From: an uncultured Saprospiraceae bacterium
GTDB lineage: Bacteria; Bacteroidota; Bacteroidia; Chitinophagales; Saprospiraceae
Assembly (NCBI GenBank): GCA_938015435.1
Contig: CALLPN010000011.1
Coordinates: forward strand, 1 to 52,628
DNA length: 52,628 nt
Reading direction: 5' to 3'
The notes below the pieces were generated by a model, which searched no databases, was not told the origin of the DNA, and saw nothing but the letters and a program-made list of their open reading frames with translations. Positions within the stretch are counted from its first letter, which is position 1. Each line of letters starts with the position of its first letter. Positions 35,961 through 45,456 of the stretch are shown here, in pieces. The position numbers were made by a program, and so were the translations under genes.

Positions 35961-38339
35961 CTACAAACTAATATAAGTAACTCCCATCCCACCATACTGC
36001 TCTTCCGGATGAGAGACCTCGATGATATCTGGATACTCTTTCAACTTTGAAAGCACCGCTTTACGTAATACTCCGCTACCTATACCATGTACAATCGTAA
36101 GACTGTTTTCATTAGTCAATAAAGCTCTATCCATAAACTCCTGTACAGAGTGAAGTGTATCAGATCTAGTATATCCACGCACGTCCAATTTACGCTCAAA
36201 ACGTTCTCTTGGTGGAATATCCATAATCATCCTTCGTGAATCATTCTTCGCGAGTGGTTCTTTAGCAGGAATCAATTCTTTCAGCGGCACAGACATCGTC
36301 ATGATACCCATTTGTACTTCTGCTTTATTTTTACGAATAGAAATGATACTACCGATACTATCACCAGTTCTCATTTTAACATAGTCTCCTTCTTTGAGAG
36401 TCGTAGCGTCAAATTTATCTTGGTAATACACTTCATCTTTGAGTTGATGTATCTCACCTCTTACAACTTCTCTTTTCTTCTTGAACGTCTTCGCTATTTC
36501 TTTAGCCTTCTCTAGATCATTGGACTCTTTGAGTTGCTTGATCACTGCATCCAATTCTTTATTTTCTTGACTGATGGTAAACAGGCTTTGCTCTTTTGCA
36601 TTGAGCTTTACTTTCTTTCTACGGAACTCTAACTCTTTATGAAGCTCTGTATAGTTTTTGGTTAGACGATCTACTTTAGATTCTTTCTCTTCCATCGATG
36701 CGATGCGCGATTCTAGAGACTTCTTTTCTTCTTGCAGCTTGATAAGTAATTCATCAATCGCTTTTTCGTTTTTACCAGTTTTCGTTTTCGCGTACTTAAT
36801 AACTCTTGGATCTAAGCCCGTTTTTTCTGCTATTTCATAAGCAAAAGAATTACCTGGCTTTCCTACTATTAAGTGATAGGTCGGTCTGATACTTTGCGTA
36901 TCAAATTCCATCGATCCATTTAGTATTCCTTTTGTCTTAAATGCAAAATACTTAAGGTTAGAATAGTGTGTAGTAATCACACCGTTAGTCTTATTGAAAT
37001 TCAATTGACGTAAAATCGATTCTGCAATAGCACCACCTACATTAGGATCTGTACCCGAACCAAATTCATCAATCAATATGAGACTTTTCTCGTCTGCATT
37101 TTCGAGGAAGTACTTCATATTCTTAAGTCGACTCGAATAGGTACTCAAGTCATCTTCCATAGATTGCTGATCTCCAATATCCGTATATAGACTATCAAAT
37201 ATTCCGACCTTACTTACAGGATCACAAGGTATCAACATACCTGACTGTACCATGAGCTGCAGAATACCGGCAGTCTTAAGCGTCACCGATTTACCACCTG
37301 CATTAGGTCCACTAAGTACCAATATTCTATTCGGTGTATGTAGATCTAAGTCAAAAGGTATCGTCGGTACTCCTAGCTTTTTATTCTTGATGTATAGCAC
37401 TGGATTATATGCTTTTCGATAACCGAACGAAGCTTTACCTACGATCTCGGGTTTATCAGCATCCAATATGATGGCCAATCTTGCCTTAGCATGTATGATA
37501 TCCAATTGGGTCACAATCTTCTCTATTTCCACTATATCATTTGCATATGGTCTAAGATGACTACACAATACAGATAGTATTTTATATATCTCTTTTCGTC
37601 GATCTGCGTATAAGTTGACAATCTCGTTATTGATCATTTGTACTTCTATCGGCTCTAAGAATACAGTTTTACCTGTTGCCGATTCATCATGTATGACACC
37701 ACCGATCTTACGCTTATGCTCTGCAGATACTGTCAGTACTCGCCTACCATTCCGGAGACTTTCAACGGTATCCGCTAGATATCCTGATTTTTTAGCGCGA
37801 TCTGCTACTTGCTTAAATGTGCTATCCAGCTCTCTTTCCTTCTTATTGATTCTACTGGATATCTGACTGAGTTCGTGAGACGCATCTGGTCTTACATTAC
37901 CCTCATCATCTAATACTCGATCTATCTCCTTACTCAATCCAGCTTCGATATTGATATTACCACATATTTCGGATAGTTGGATGTAAGTCCTTTGCCTCTT
38001 GAAGTCTCTGAAATAGTAATCTATCGTCAGACCCATCTTAATCACATTATGGATTGCTTGGATGCTATCAATATCAAGCACATAACCCTCTTTGCGCAGT
38101 AAGTTGGCTTCTTTCTTTATAGATTGATACGAATGGATAGGGATAGGTTCTGCATCCTCGATCGTTTTTTTAAGCTCTGCGGTCTGATCCAGTAACTTAC
38201 GGATAGGATTAGGTCTAGTCAATATCTCTATATTATCGAAATATTGCTGCGCTGGCTCTCCATAGCATTCCTTTTTCAATAAGGATATGATCTTGTCAAA
38301 CTCTAAAAAGGACGGTGTATCTGCTGGGTAAAACTTCAT
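35961..38339 (-). CDS. mutS2: Endonuclease MutS2
   Basis: 792 residues, the normal length. The MutS-type core (lever and clamp about 60-330) precedes the ABC-type ATPase with Walker A GPNAGGKSVTLK (near 345), the signature LSTYSSRLKNM, Walker B SLILIDEFGSGTDP and GVITTHYSNLKYFA. A long coiled coil (about 530-640) and a C-terminal Smr nuclease domain (about 712-792: LDVRGYTRSDTLHSVQEFMD, IVHGIGSGVLRKAV) follow. MutS2 is not a mismatch-repair protein; in other bacteria it limits recombination or acts on collided ribosomes. It is a single gene on the minus strand. Confidence 0.97.
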   Translation of the reverse strand: MKFYPADTPSFLEFDKIISLLKKECYGEPAQQYFDNIEILTRPNPIRKLLDQTAELKKTIEDAEPIPIHSYQSIKKEANLLRKEGYVLDIDSIQAIHNVIKMGLTIDYYFRDFKRQRTYIQLSEICGNINIEAGLSKEIDRVLDDEGNVRPDASHELSQISSRINKKERELDSTFKQVADRAKKSGYLADTVESLRNGRRVLTVSAEHKRKIGGVIHDESATGKTVFLEPIEVQMINNEIVNLYADRRKEIYKILSVLCSHLRPYANDIVEIEKIVTQLDIIHAKARLAIILDADKPEIVGKASFGYRKAYNPVLYIKNKKLGVPTIPFDLDLHTPNRILVLSGPNAGGKSVTLKTAGILQLMVQSGMLIPCDPVSKVGIFDSLYTDIGDQQSMEDDLSTYSSRLKNMKYFLENADEKSLILIDEFGSGTDPNVGGAIAESILRQLNFNKTNGVITTHYSNLKYFAFKTKGILNGSMEFDTQSIRPTYHLIVGKPGNSFAYEIAEKTGLDPRVIKYAKTKTGKNEKAIDELLIKLQEEKKSLESRIASMEEKESKVDRLTKNYTELHKELEFRRKKVKLNAKEQSLFTISQENKELDAVIKQLKESNDLEKAKEIAKTFKKKREVVRGEIHQLKDEVYYQDKFDATTLKEGDYVKMRTGDSIGSIISIRKNKAEVQMGIMTMSVPLKELIPAKEPLAKNDSRRMIMDIPPRERFERKLDVRGYTRSDTLHSVQEFMDRALLTNENSLTIVHGIGSGVLRKAVLSKLKEYPDIIEVSHPEEQYGGMGVTYISL

Positions 38340-38617
38340 GGTATTCTCAATAACACCGCAATTTGCAAAAGGTGCAATGAATGACCTACTTTCTTGACAT
38401 ATTTTAACTCTATTGGCAAGATACTATAGCTATATCAAGATAATATCACCAAAAAATCGATCCAATGTTTCCTTAAAGTTAACAATTGCTCTATCCAGTA
38501 AATTTCTCGCAAAATGCACTATTCAGTTAAAACACATATTATACTTTTACGCTTGACTAGGTAATCTATGATCGTGACATAACATCAATAACCTAAAACC
38601 AAAAAAACCAATTATCC

Positions 38618-39742
38618 ATGAGTAAGCAATCAAATCTAGGTGAAGTAGCAAGTGTATTTTTCAGATTGGGATTAGTAGCATTTGGAGGTCCAGCGGCTCA
38701 CGTAGCCATGATGGAAGACGAGATCGTCGAAAAACGAAAATGGATGGATCGCCAGCACTTCTTAGATCTTATGGGTGCAACCAACCTCATACCTGGACCC
38801 AACAGTACTGAGATGACAATGCACTGCGGCCATGAACGTGCTGGAGTGCCAGGACTATTCGTAGCGGGTGCATGTTTTATATTTCCTGCCGTAGTCATCA
38901 CAGCTATACTTGGGTATCTATATGTAACCTATGGCCAATTACCTGCGGTAGAGCCTTTCTTACTAGGTATCAAGCCTGCAGTCTTGGCTCTGATTGCTTC
39001 AGCTATATATAAGCTAGGTAAGAAAGCCTTAAAAGGACCAGAACTAGCCATACTAGGAATCCTAACAGTCATCGCGAGTCTAATGGGTGTCAATGAGATC
39101 ATAGCATTATTATCTGCAGGTGTAATAGGAACGATGTACTTCTATTTCAAATCAGCGGCTTCTACAGGAAAAGTCCCCTCTTTAGTACCCTTGTTTTTCT
39201 TTCAGGGAGCATTGGTTAAGCTGTCTACCATGAAGATATTCTTGAGTTTCCTCAAAGTGGGAGCCATATTATATGGTAGTGGTTATGTCTTATTTGCTTA
39301 TCTAGATGCAGAACTTGTGACAAGTGGAATACTAAGTAGACCAGAACTTATGGACGCTATAGCGATCGGACAGTTTACACCTGGACCTGTATTATCTACC
39401 GCTACATTTATAGGATACCAACTGGGTGGAGTATCTGGTGCCATCGCTGCTACATTTGGTATGTTCCTTCCTTCTTTCCTATTTGTCTGGATCATGAATC
39501 CTCTTGTGCCTAAGATGAGACAATCCAAGGTGTTAGGTTACTTCCTTGACTGTGTTAATGTAGCTGCCGTAGCAGTTATGGTAGCTGTATTATTCTCTAT
39601 GGCTAAGGAGTCATTAGTAGACTGGAGAAGCTTCGTTATAGCCGGCGCTAGTGCCGTTGCCATATTTGGCCCTAAGAAGATTAGTGTCATGTGGATTGTA
39701 TTTGGATCTGCACTTATGGGATATCTATTATACATGGTCTAA
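38618..39742 (+). CDS. chrA: Chromate transporter, ChrA family
   Basis: 374 residues with two homologous CHR halves. The first half shows FFRLGLVAFGGPAAHVAMME and ATNLIPGPNSTEMTMHCGHE; the second shows FLKVGAILYGSGYVLFAYLD and AIAIGQFTPGPVLSTATFIG. About ten membrane segments. Long ChrA proteins export chromate (or take up related oxyanions such as sulfate) in the inner membrane. No chrR, chrB or chrF gene is nearby. The family call is certain, but the real substrate is not shown. Confidence 0.95.
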   Translation: MSKQSNLGEVASVFFRLGLVAFGGPAAHVAMMEDEIVEKRKWMDRQHFLDLMGATNLIPGPNSTEMTMHCGHERAGVPGLFVAGACFIFPAVVITAILGYLYVTYGQLPAVEPFLLGIKPAVLALIASAIYKLGKKALKGPELAILGILTVIASLMGVNEIIALLSAGVIGTMYFYFKSAASTGKVPSLVPLFFFQGALVKLSTMKIFLSFLKVGAILYGSGYVLFAYLDAELVTSGILSRPELMDAIAIGQFTPGPVLSTATFIGYQLGGVSGAIAATFGMFLPSFLFVWIMNPLVPKMRQSKVLGYFLDCVNVAAVAVMVAVLFSMAKESLVDWRSFVIAGASAVAIFGPKKISVMWIVFGSALMGYLLYMV

Positions 39743-39749
39743 TTTAAGG

Positions 39750-39970
39750 ACCTACTATCGGAGGTCAAGAGTGCTTCGATTAATGAGCTTTATCGCAGTA
39801 ACAAAAGCTTTCGGTGTAGGACTCCAGTCCTAACAACTAAAGCGGTCACTACCTTCCATCAGAGGTCAAAAGTGCTTCGATAAAAAAGCTTTATCGCAAA
39901 GCTCATTATGTTTACTGATTTCTCGATACTTAGTAGCTTTCGTTGTAGGGCTCCTGCCCTAAACTAAAGC
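39750..39970 (+). repeat. Two-copy intergenic element with paired hairpins
   Basis: Copy 1 (about 39752-39842) and copy 2 (about 39849-39969) share GAGGTCAARAGTGCTTCGAT, GCTTTATCGCA, AGCTTTCGKTGTAGG and CCTAA..CTAAAG. Each ends in a hairpin: TAGGACtccaGTCCTA (39817-39832) in copy 1 and TAGGGCtcctGCCCTA (39946-39961) in copy 2. The A-T pair of copy 1 is G-C in copy 2, a compensated change. Copy 2 also has CGATAAA...TTTATCG. A partial third start (CTACCTTCC) follows near 39983. The remaining 39983-40170 shows no further feature. Confidence 0.75.
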
Positions 39971-40171
39971 CATATGAAAGAGCTACCTTCCTTTACAATC
40001 ACATAACATACCGCTAATCCGCACTTTACAACTGTGCCCTACTTTTGTACTACTACTATGAAAGTAAGGATAGTGCAAAGCGCAACGGACAAGCGTACGC
40101 ACTATTCTTACCTACATAAACTAGGACATAGTGTATAAACTACACAGAGTTTACGCTAAATCCCAAACAGA

Positions 40172-40204
40172 TAACATTGGCTTAACATTGGAGTTATAAT
40201 TTTG
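40172..40204 (+). promoter_or_regulatory. Pho-box-like repeats overlapping a promoter
   Basis: TAACATTGG occurs at 40172-40180 and again at 40183-40191, exactly 11 bp apart, one DNA turn, as in PhoB/PhoP boxes (the Bacillus PhoP box is TTAACA repeated every 11 bp). TTG at 40177-40179, a 17-bp spacer and TAATTTTG at 40197-40204 fit the Bacteroidota promoter form. The genes behind it encode a phosphate-selective porin and a Na/Pi cotransporter, so phosphate-starvation control is the natural reading. Confidence 0.68.
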
Positions 40205-40345
40205 CATCAAGAAACAAAGATAAATGCACCTTAGTAAAAGTATAAGGTCGCAATCTCAGTTGAGATCTCCATTAATAGTAGTAGTTTTTAGAAGTCTCAG
40301 AAAACAAATTGAAAACCAGTAATCTTTAAACAATATAATTGTCCG

Positions 40346-41545
40346 ATGAAAAAAATGCTCTTTAGCATCATGATACTTTCATGCTGTGTTATAATGACCA
40401 ATGCACAATCAGTAACCGCACCTAAATTTGGAAAAGGCCTAATCAATATCATGGCCGCTGATTCTACTTTTTCTATGAAATTTGGAATGAGATTTCAAAA
40501 CTTAGTTACAAGTACTTGGACAAGAGACGAAGGATCCATCAAAAATCCAGAAACCAATTTCTTGATTAGAAGAGCGAGATTCAAATTTGACGGGTATGCA
40601 TACACGCCCAAACTAAAGTACAAATTTGAAGTAGGCTTATCTAACCGTGATCAGAGCGGCGGCGGTACAGCTGATTATAGTAATGCACCAAGATATATAC
40701 TCGATGCCTGGATTCAATATCAATTCCATAAAAACTGGGCAGTGAAATTTGGCCAAGGTAAACTACCGAGTAATAGAGAACGTGTAATTTCTTCTGGAAA
40801 TTTACAGTTTGTTGATCGATCTAGACTTAATTCTAGATATAATATAGATCGTGATTTTGGATTACATCTTATACATACTGCCAATCCTACTGGAGATCTA
40901 TTTACTAAAATAATAGCCGTCGTATACCAAGGAGAAGGTCGTAATGTAACATCAGGTAATGCAGGTGGAATCGGATATGTAATCCGTGGAGAGATTTTAC
41001 CTTTCGGTAAATTCGCGTCCAAAGGAGATTACATAGGATCATCTATCAAAAGAGAAAGCAAACCTAAGTTATCCATAGGAGTATCATACGATGTCAATAA
41101 CCGAGCAGGTAAAAATCGTGGTCAAAATGGGTCATTTTTAAATGTTACTAATGATCAGAATCTAAAGACTCTAAGTACTGTTTTTGCTGATCTAATGTTC
41201 AAATATCAAGGTTTATCGATCATGGCCGAGTTTGCTGACAAGACGGTCACTAATGACAACCCTGTAGTTACTGAAAACGGAAATGTAATTGGTACATATT
41301 ACACTGGATCAGGTATCAGCATGCAAGCTGGATATATGTTTGATAATAATTATGAAATAGCTGCTCGTTACACAGCTATCAACCCTGATGAAATTGTTGA
41401 TCAAAAAGATAATAGATATACGCTAGGAATTAATAAATTTTTCGTGGGTCATAAACTGAAGATTCAAACGGACATTACCTACAGAGATCGTGAAGAGAGT
41501 AATGATGAAATTACATATCGTTTACAGATGGATCTACACTTTTAA
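40346..41545 (+). CDS. Phosphate-selective porin (OprO/OprP-like)
   Basis: 399 residues. Signal peptide 1-20 (ILSCCVIMTNAQ). The barrel shows the OprO/P pattern: FSMKFGMRFQNLVTSTW, NFLIRRARFKFDGYAYTPKL, YKFEVGLSNRD, YILDAWIQYQFHKNWAVKFG, QGKLPSNRERVISSGNLQFV, RDFGLHLIH, and a C-terminal strand ending YRLQMDLHF with terminal Phe. Family members form outer-membrane channels for phosphate or polyphosphate. A candidate Pho box lies upstream and the inner-membrane Na/Pi transporter gene follows after 51 bp, giving one path through both membranes. Confidence 0.93.
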   Translation: MKKMLFSIMILSCCVIMTNAQSVTAPKFGKGLINIMAADSTFSMKFGMRFQNLVTSTWTRDEGSIKNPETNFLIRRARFKFDGYAYTPKLKYKFEVGLSNRDQSGGGTADYSNAPRYILDAWIQYQFHKNWAVKFGQGKLPSNRERVISSGNLQFVDRSRLNSRYNIDRDFGLHLIHTANPTGDLFTKIIAVVYQGEGRNVTSGNAGGIGYVIRGEILPFGKFASKGDYIGSSIKRESKPKLSIGVSYDVNNRAGKNRGQNGSFLNVTNDQNLKTLSTVFADLMFKYQGLSIMAEFADKTVTNDNPVVTENGNVIGTYYTGSGISMQAGYMFDNNYEIAARYTAINPDEIVDQKDNRYTLGINKFFVGHKLKIQTDITYRDREESNDEITYRLQMDLHF

Positions 41546-41596
41546 GAATACAATACTAAACCAACTATTAACAAAACCAACTAAAGCCAATTAATT

Positions 41597-43315
41597 ATGG
41601 AATTCGGATTTACGGATGTAATGCAAATACTAGGAGCCTTAGCTTTCTTTGTATATGGTATGAAAATGATGAGTGATGGTATCCAGCGTGCCGCAGGATC
41701 ACAACTCAGAAACATTCTCAGAAATATGACTAAAAACAGATTCCTCGGTGTAGGAACTGGATTTTTGACCACTGCACTTGTGCAATCATCATCAGCAACG
41801 ACTGTAATGACTGTATCATTTGTAAATGCTGGACTACTTACATTGATAGAATCTGCTGGTATTATGATGGGTGCCAATATCGGTACTACAGTTACTGGAT
41901 GGATCGTATCTCTGTTAGGGTTTAAATTAAAACTAAGTGCTTTCTCTATCCCACTATTTGCGATTGGTGTACCAATGCTCTTTTCTGGCAAAGGAAAAAT
42001 AAAATATTGGGGTGAATTCCTGATCGGATTTGCGATATTATTTCTAGGACTTACTTATCTCAAAGGTGCAGTTCCAGACTTGAAAGGAAATACTGATGCT
42101 CTAGCATGGATACAAAACATTGCAGATTATGGATTTTTCTCTAGAGTATTATTTGTTCTTGTTGGTGCGTTAGTCACAGTAGTAGTTCAGTCTTCGAGTG
42201 CGGCCATGGCCATTACACTTACTCTAGTATATACTGGATGGTTACCATTAGAAGTAGCTGCAGCAATGGTACTTGGTGAAAATATTGGAACGACAATAAC
42301 AGCTGAAATAGCATCTGTTGTAGGTAATACTAACGCTAAGAGATCAGCAAGAATACACTCATTATTCAACATTATAGGTGTGGTTTGGATGGTTATATTA
42401 TTGCCGTTCGTCCTTACATTCTTAAGCGGTTTTGTAGATAGCTTCTCTGAGATATTTGAAAAAGGTATAAAAATCAAACAAGAGAACCTAGACCAAGCTA
42501 ATGTCATGAATACATACAAACTTGCAGCATTCCACACTACATTCAATATTATAAATGTAATCATCATGTTACCTTTCGTTAATTGGTTAGTCAATATGGC
42601 AATCAAGACTGTACCAGAAAAAGATGGTGTTGACGATGAGCATAGACTAAAGTTTATCTCTGCAGGTATCCGTACTCCTGAGTTAGCTACTGTTGAGCTC
42701 CAAAAGGAAACTGCGCACTTCGGTGAAGTAGCTAGCAGAATGTCTGGTTTTGCTACCGAACTACTTAATTCTACTGATACAAAAGCACAAAGTAAACTCT
42801 ACAAAAAACTATTTAAGTACGAAGAGATTACTGATAGAATGGAAATAGAAATAACAGAGTATATTACTAAATTATCTAATCAGGAAATCACACCTCGTAC
42901 TAGTATCAAAATGCGTAGCATTCTCAACATCTGTAATGATCTAGAGAGAATTGGAGATATCTATTACCAGATTTCGAAGACACTTGAAAGTAAGAATGAA
43001 AACAAACAATACTTCACTCCAGAGCAGCGAAACAATCTAAATGAGATGACGACTCTAATAGATAAAGCATTTACAGTGATGAACAAAAATCTTGCGACTG
43101 ACCATTACGATGATGTCAATAAAGATAAGGCTATGGAACTAGAGAGAGACATCAACAAATTAAGAAACAAGCTACGTAAGAACAACCTTACTAATCTTGG
43201 ATCTGATGGCTATGATGTGCAATCAGCTATGATCTACAACAATATCTTCTCATCACTCGAGAAAGTAGGTGATCATATCATCAACGTAACAGAAGCTGTA
43301 GTAGGAGAAGTATAG
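41597..43315 (+). CDS. Na+/phosphate cotransporter with PhoU-like domain
   Basis: 572 residues. Two Na/Pi repeats are seen, each with the QSSS motif: TTALVQSSSATTVMTVSFVN and VVVQSSSAAMAITLTLVYTG, together with GANIGTTVTGWIVSLLG and GENIGTTITAEIASVVG. Eight or more membrane segments occupy about 1-335. The C-terminal helical domain (about 355-560: ASRMSGFATELLNSTDTKAQ, MRSILNICNDLERIGDIYYQ) is PhoU-like and may restrain transport. The protein imports phosphate with sodium in the inner membrane. It follows the porin gene and ends at a strong terminator. Confidence 0.95.
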   Translation: MEFGFTDVMQILGALAFFVYGMKMMSDGIQRAAGSQLRNILRNMTKNRFLGVGTGFLTTALVQSSSATTVMTVSFVNAGLLTLIESAGIMMGANIGTTVTGWIVSLLGFKLKLSAFSIPLFAIGVPMLFSGKGKIKYWGEFLIGFAILFLGLTYLKGAVPDLKGNTDALAWIQNIADYGFFSRVLFVLVGALVTVVVQSSSAAMAITLTLVYTGWLPLEVAAAMVLGENIGTTITAEIASVVGNTNAKRSARIHSLFNIIGVVWMVILLPFVLTFLSGFVDSFSEIFEKGIKIKQENLDQANVMNTYKLAAFHTTFNIINVIIMLPFVNWLVNMAIKTVPEKDGVDDEHRLKFISAGIRTPELATVELQKETAHFGEVASRMSGFATELLNSTDTKAQSKLYKKLFKYEEITDRMEIEITEYITKLSNQEITPRTSIKMRSILNICNDLERIGDIYYQISKTLESKNENKQYFTPEQRNNLNEMTTLIDKAFTVMNKNLATDHYDDVNKDKAMELERDINKLRNKLRKNNLTNLGSDGYDVQSAMIYNNIFSSLEKVGDHIINVTEAVVGEV

Positions 43316-43340
43316 ATTCCTACAAATCTCAATAAAAGAA

Positions 43341-43376
43341 AAGCCATCAAGATTTTATTTCTTGATGGCTTTTTTA
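43341..43376. terminator. Bidirectional terminator after the Na/Pi gene
   Basis: AAGCCATCAAG, loop ATTTTATTT, CTTGATGGCTT and a run of T. The left side is preceded by A-rich sequence, so it can serve the Na/Pi gene (plus) and the converging NAD(P)-binding protein gene (minus). Confidence 0.9.
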
Positions 43377-43420
43377 TTTAGATTTTTGTCAAACATTGCA
43401 ATCTGCCCACATTCTTTAAT

Positions 43421-44080
43421 CTAATCGATATCTTCATCTATAATAGAATAGAAACTATCCCATTGAAGTATTTCGTATGACTCCCCCATCATAAATATAT
43501 TTAATGCCATTGACTTCCCTAGAAGATGGACAGGTATGCCACGATACTTGCGTAAGCTTCCAAATAATAGAGGTTTCAAATATGGCCAAACCTTCAAAGT
43601 AATAGCCTGAGCAATTCCATAACGATTGGTTGGAGTTAATATCATTGAAGGTTGAAAAATACTTAGTCTATCAAAATTCAATTTCTTTAATTCTTCAACT
43701 AGCTCTCCTTTAGTCCTTAAGAAAAAAGAAGATGATTTCGCGCTGATTCCGACTGATGACAATAATTCAAAATGCTTTACACCGGCGTTCTTACATTCCA
43801 CAGCAAAATCCAAAACAGCTATTTTATCTATCCTCACAAAATCCTCTTTACTCATCTTAGAAGGCTCTCCCACTCCCAAGGTGCATATAGCGACAGTATG
43901 ATCTACAACATGCTTCTTGTAAGAATCTGCATCTCCAACATCTATTTTATGTTGTATCACAAAATCAGCGTCTACATCAGCTATCGGACTTCTCCCTAGT
44001 AACGTAAGCTGACCTACATTCCCTTGTTGAATAAGAGTACTTAATACTTCTTTACCTACCGCACCACTTGCGCCTAGCAT
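43421..44080 (-). CDS. NAD(P)-binding Rossmann-fold protein (HTATIP2/NmrA-like)
   Basis: 219 residues from the first ATG. The glycine-rich loop GASGAVGKEVLSTL at the very start, LTLLGRSP, VAICTLGVGEPSKMSKEDF and HFELLSSVGISAKSSSFFLR match short atypical SDR proteins of the HTATIP2 type, which bind NADP(H); the substrate is unknown. The first beta-strand is cut at this ATG: in-frame codons upstream read KQLSII and would complete it, but no ATG, GTG or TTG is found before the next stop codon. Either the true start is a rare codon or the N-terminus has been lost. It converges on the Na/Pi gene. Confidence 0.85.
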   Translation of the reverse strand: MLGASGAVGKEVLSTLIQQGNVGQLTLLGRSPIADVDADFVIQHKIDVGDADSYKKHVVDHTVAICTLGVGEPSKMSKEDFVRIDKIAVLDFAVECKNAGVKHFELLSSVGISAKSSSFFLRTKGELVEELKKLNFDRLSIFQPSMILTPTNRYGIAQAITLKVWPYLKPLLFGSLRKYRGIPVHLLGKSMALNIFMMGESYEILQWDSFYSIIDEDID

Positions 44081-44356
44081 AATTATAGATAATTGTTTAG
44101 AACTTAAAGCCTGTGACTATTACTCAATATTATGCATCATCATTTAAGTATAACTAATCTCATTCTAATCTATCTCCGCATTTCTTATTCATTTACACTC
44201 GTAGCGCCTTAGCGAATCATTAACAGTGAGTATCATGTTAATCTGCAAGTTCAATAACTAGAATCCACCATTGTCCTATGACAGACGACAAATAATACTT
44301 CGATAACAAACTTACTACGACTAATACCGTTAGTTTTGTAAATACAATAATACACT

Positions 44357-45400
44357 ATGAGCACAAAGCACGAAGAAGTTAAGGATTACTACGGTAAAGA
44401 ACTCCAATCATCCGAAGACCTCAAGACCAACGCATGTTGCACGCTAGAGGCACCACCGAAGTATATCCAAGCTGCACTCAAGAAAGTACACGATGAAGTA
44501 CAAATGAAATACTACGGCTGTGGCTTATGTATACCTTCTCAGTTGGAAGGATTACGTATCCTAGATTTGGGATCAGGTAGCGGTAGAGATTGTTATATAG
44601 CAGCTCAGTTAGTAGGTCAGGAAGGTGAAGTAGTAGGTGTAGATATGACAGATGAGCAACTATCAGTAGCCAATCAGTATATCGATCACCATGCGGAAGT
44701 ATTTGGCTACAAGTATGCCAATACCAAATTTGTCAAAGGAAATATAGAAAAGCTAGATGAACTCGATTTAGAGCCAGGCAGTTTTGATGTCATTATATCT
44801 AACTGTGTAATCAATCTGGCCACGGACAAAGACAAAGTGCTCAAAGATGTATATAATCTACTCAAACCAGGTGGTGAGATGTACTTCAGCGATGTATATA
44901 GCGATCGTCGTATTAGTACAGAGCTTCAAGCTGATCCAGTTTTATGGGGAGAATGCCTCAGTGGTGCGCTATACTGGAATGACTTCCTTAAAACGGCTCG
45001 CAAAGCGGGATTTACAGATCCTAGATCTGTAAAAAACAATCCTATTACTATAGAGAATGATGCACTGCAAGAAAAATGTGGAAATATTCAATTCTTCTCT
45101 GTAACCTACAGGCTCTTCAAGATTGATGGATTAGAAGAAGACTGCGAAGACTACGGACAAGCGGTCGCTTACAAAGGGAGTATAGAAAACAATAACCTAG
45201 CTTTTGATCTAGATGATCACCACAACTTTCCCACAAACAAAGTAATGACGGTATGTGGAAATACTTACAAGATGCTACACGATACTAGATTCGCTGATCA
45301 CTTTGATTTTTACGGTACATGGGATACTCACTATGGAATCTTCGAAGGCTGTGGCGGTGCTATGCCTTTCGATGAAGGTGGAGAAGCAAGTTGTTGCTAA
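44357..45400 (+). CDS. arsM: Arsenite methyltransferase (ArsM-like)
   Basis: 347 residues. The SAM-binding motif is ILDLGSGSGRDCY (about 68-80) with VVGVDMTDEQL. Cysteines expected for As(III) binding are present: Cys150 in IISNCVIN and Cys200 in WGECLSGALY, 50 residues apart as in characterised ArsM enzymes, plus Cys27/28 and Cys55/58 in TNACCT and YGCGLCIP. The C-terminal part (about 250-347) ends in GEASCC with further cysteines (FEGCGGAM). It turns arsenite into methylated, partly volatile forms in the cytoplasm. No arsR, arsC or pump gene is in the neighbourhood. A TAGTTTTG at 44331-44338 may be the -7 promoter element. Confidence 0.9.
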   Translation: MSTKHEEVKDYYGKELQSSEDLKTNACCTLEAPPKYIQAALKKVHDEVQMKYYGCGLCIPSQLEGLRILDLGSGSGRDCYIAAQLVGQEGEVVGVDMTDEQLSVANQYIDHHAEVFGYKYANTKFVKGNIEKLDELDLEPGSFDVIISNCVINLATDKDKVLKDVYNLLKPGGEMYFSDVYSDRRISTELQADPVLWGECLSGALYWNDFLKTARKAGFTDPRSVKNNPITIENDALQEKCGNIQFFSVTYRLFKIDGLEEDCEDYGQAVAYKGSIENNNLAFDLDDHHNFPTNKVMTVCGNTYKMLHDTRFADHFDFYGTWDTHYGIFEGCGGAMPFDEGGEASCC

Positions 45401-45420
45401 AATAAAATAGATTATCGATA

Positions 45421-45454
45421 AAAAAGGCGGCATCTTTCAGATGACGCTTTTTTT
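45421..45454. terminator. Bidirectional terminator between arsM and the GNAT gene
   Basis: AAAAAGGCGGCATC, loop TTTCA, GATGACGCTTTTTTT: two stem blocks (GCG/CGC and CATC/GATG) with one mismatch, flanked by A-run and T-run. It lies 20 bp after arsM and just before the stop of the minus-strand GNAT gene. Confidence 0.8.
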
Positions 45455-45456
45455 GT

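Noticed and set aside
42187..42606. Antisense reading frame of 139 codons in the Na/Pi gene
   Set aside because: A shadow of the membrane-protein gene, whose frame is fully supported by family motifs.
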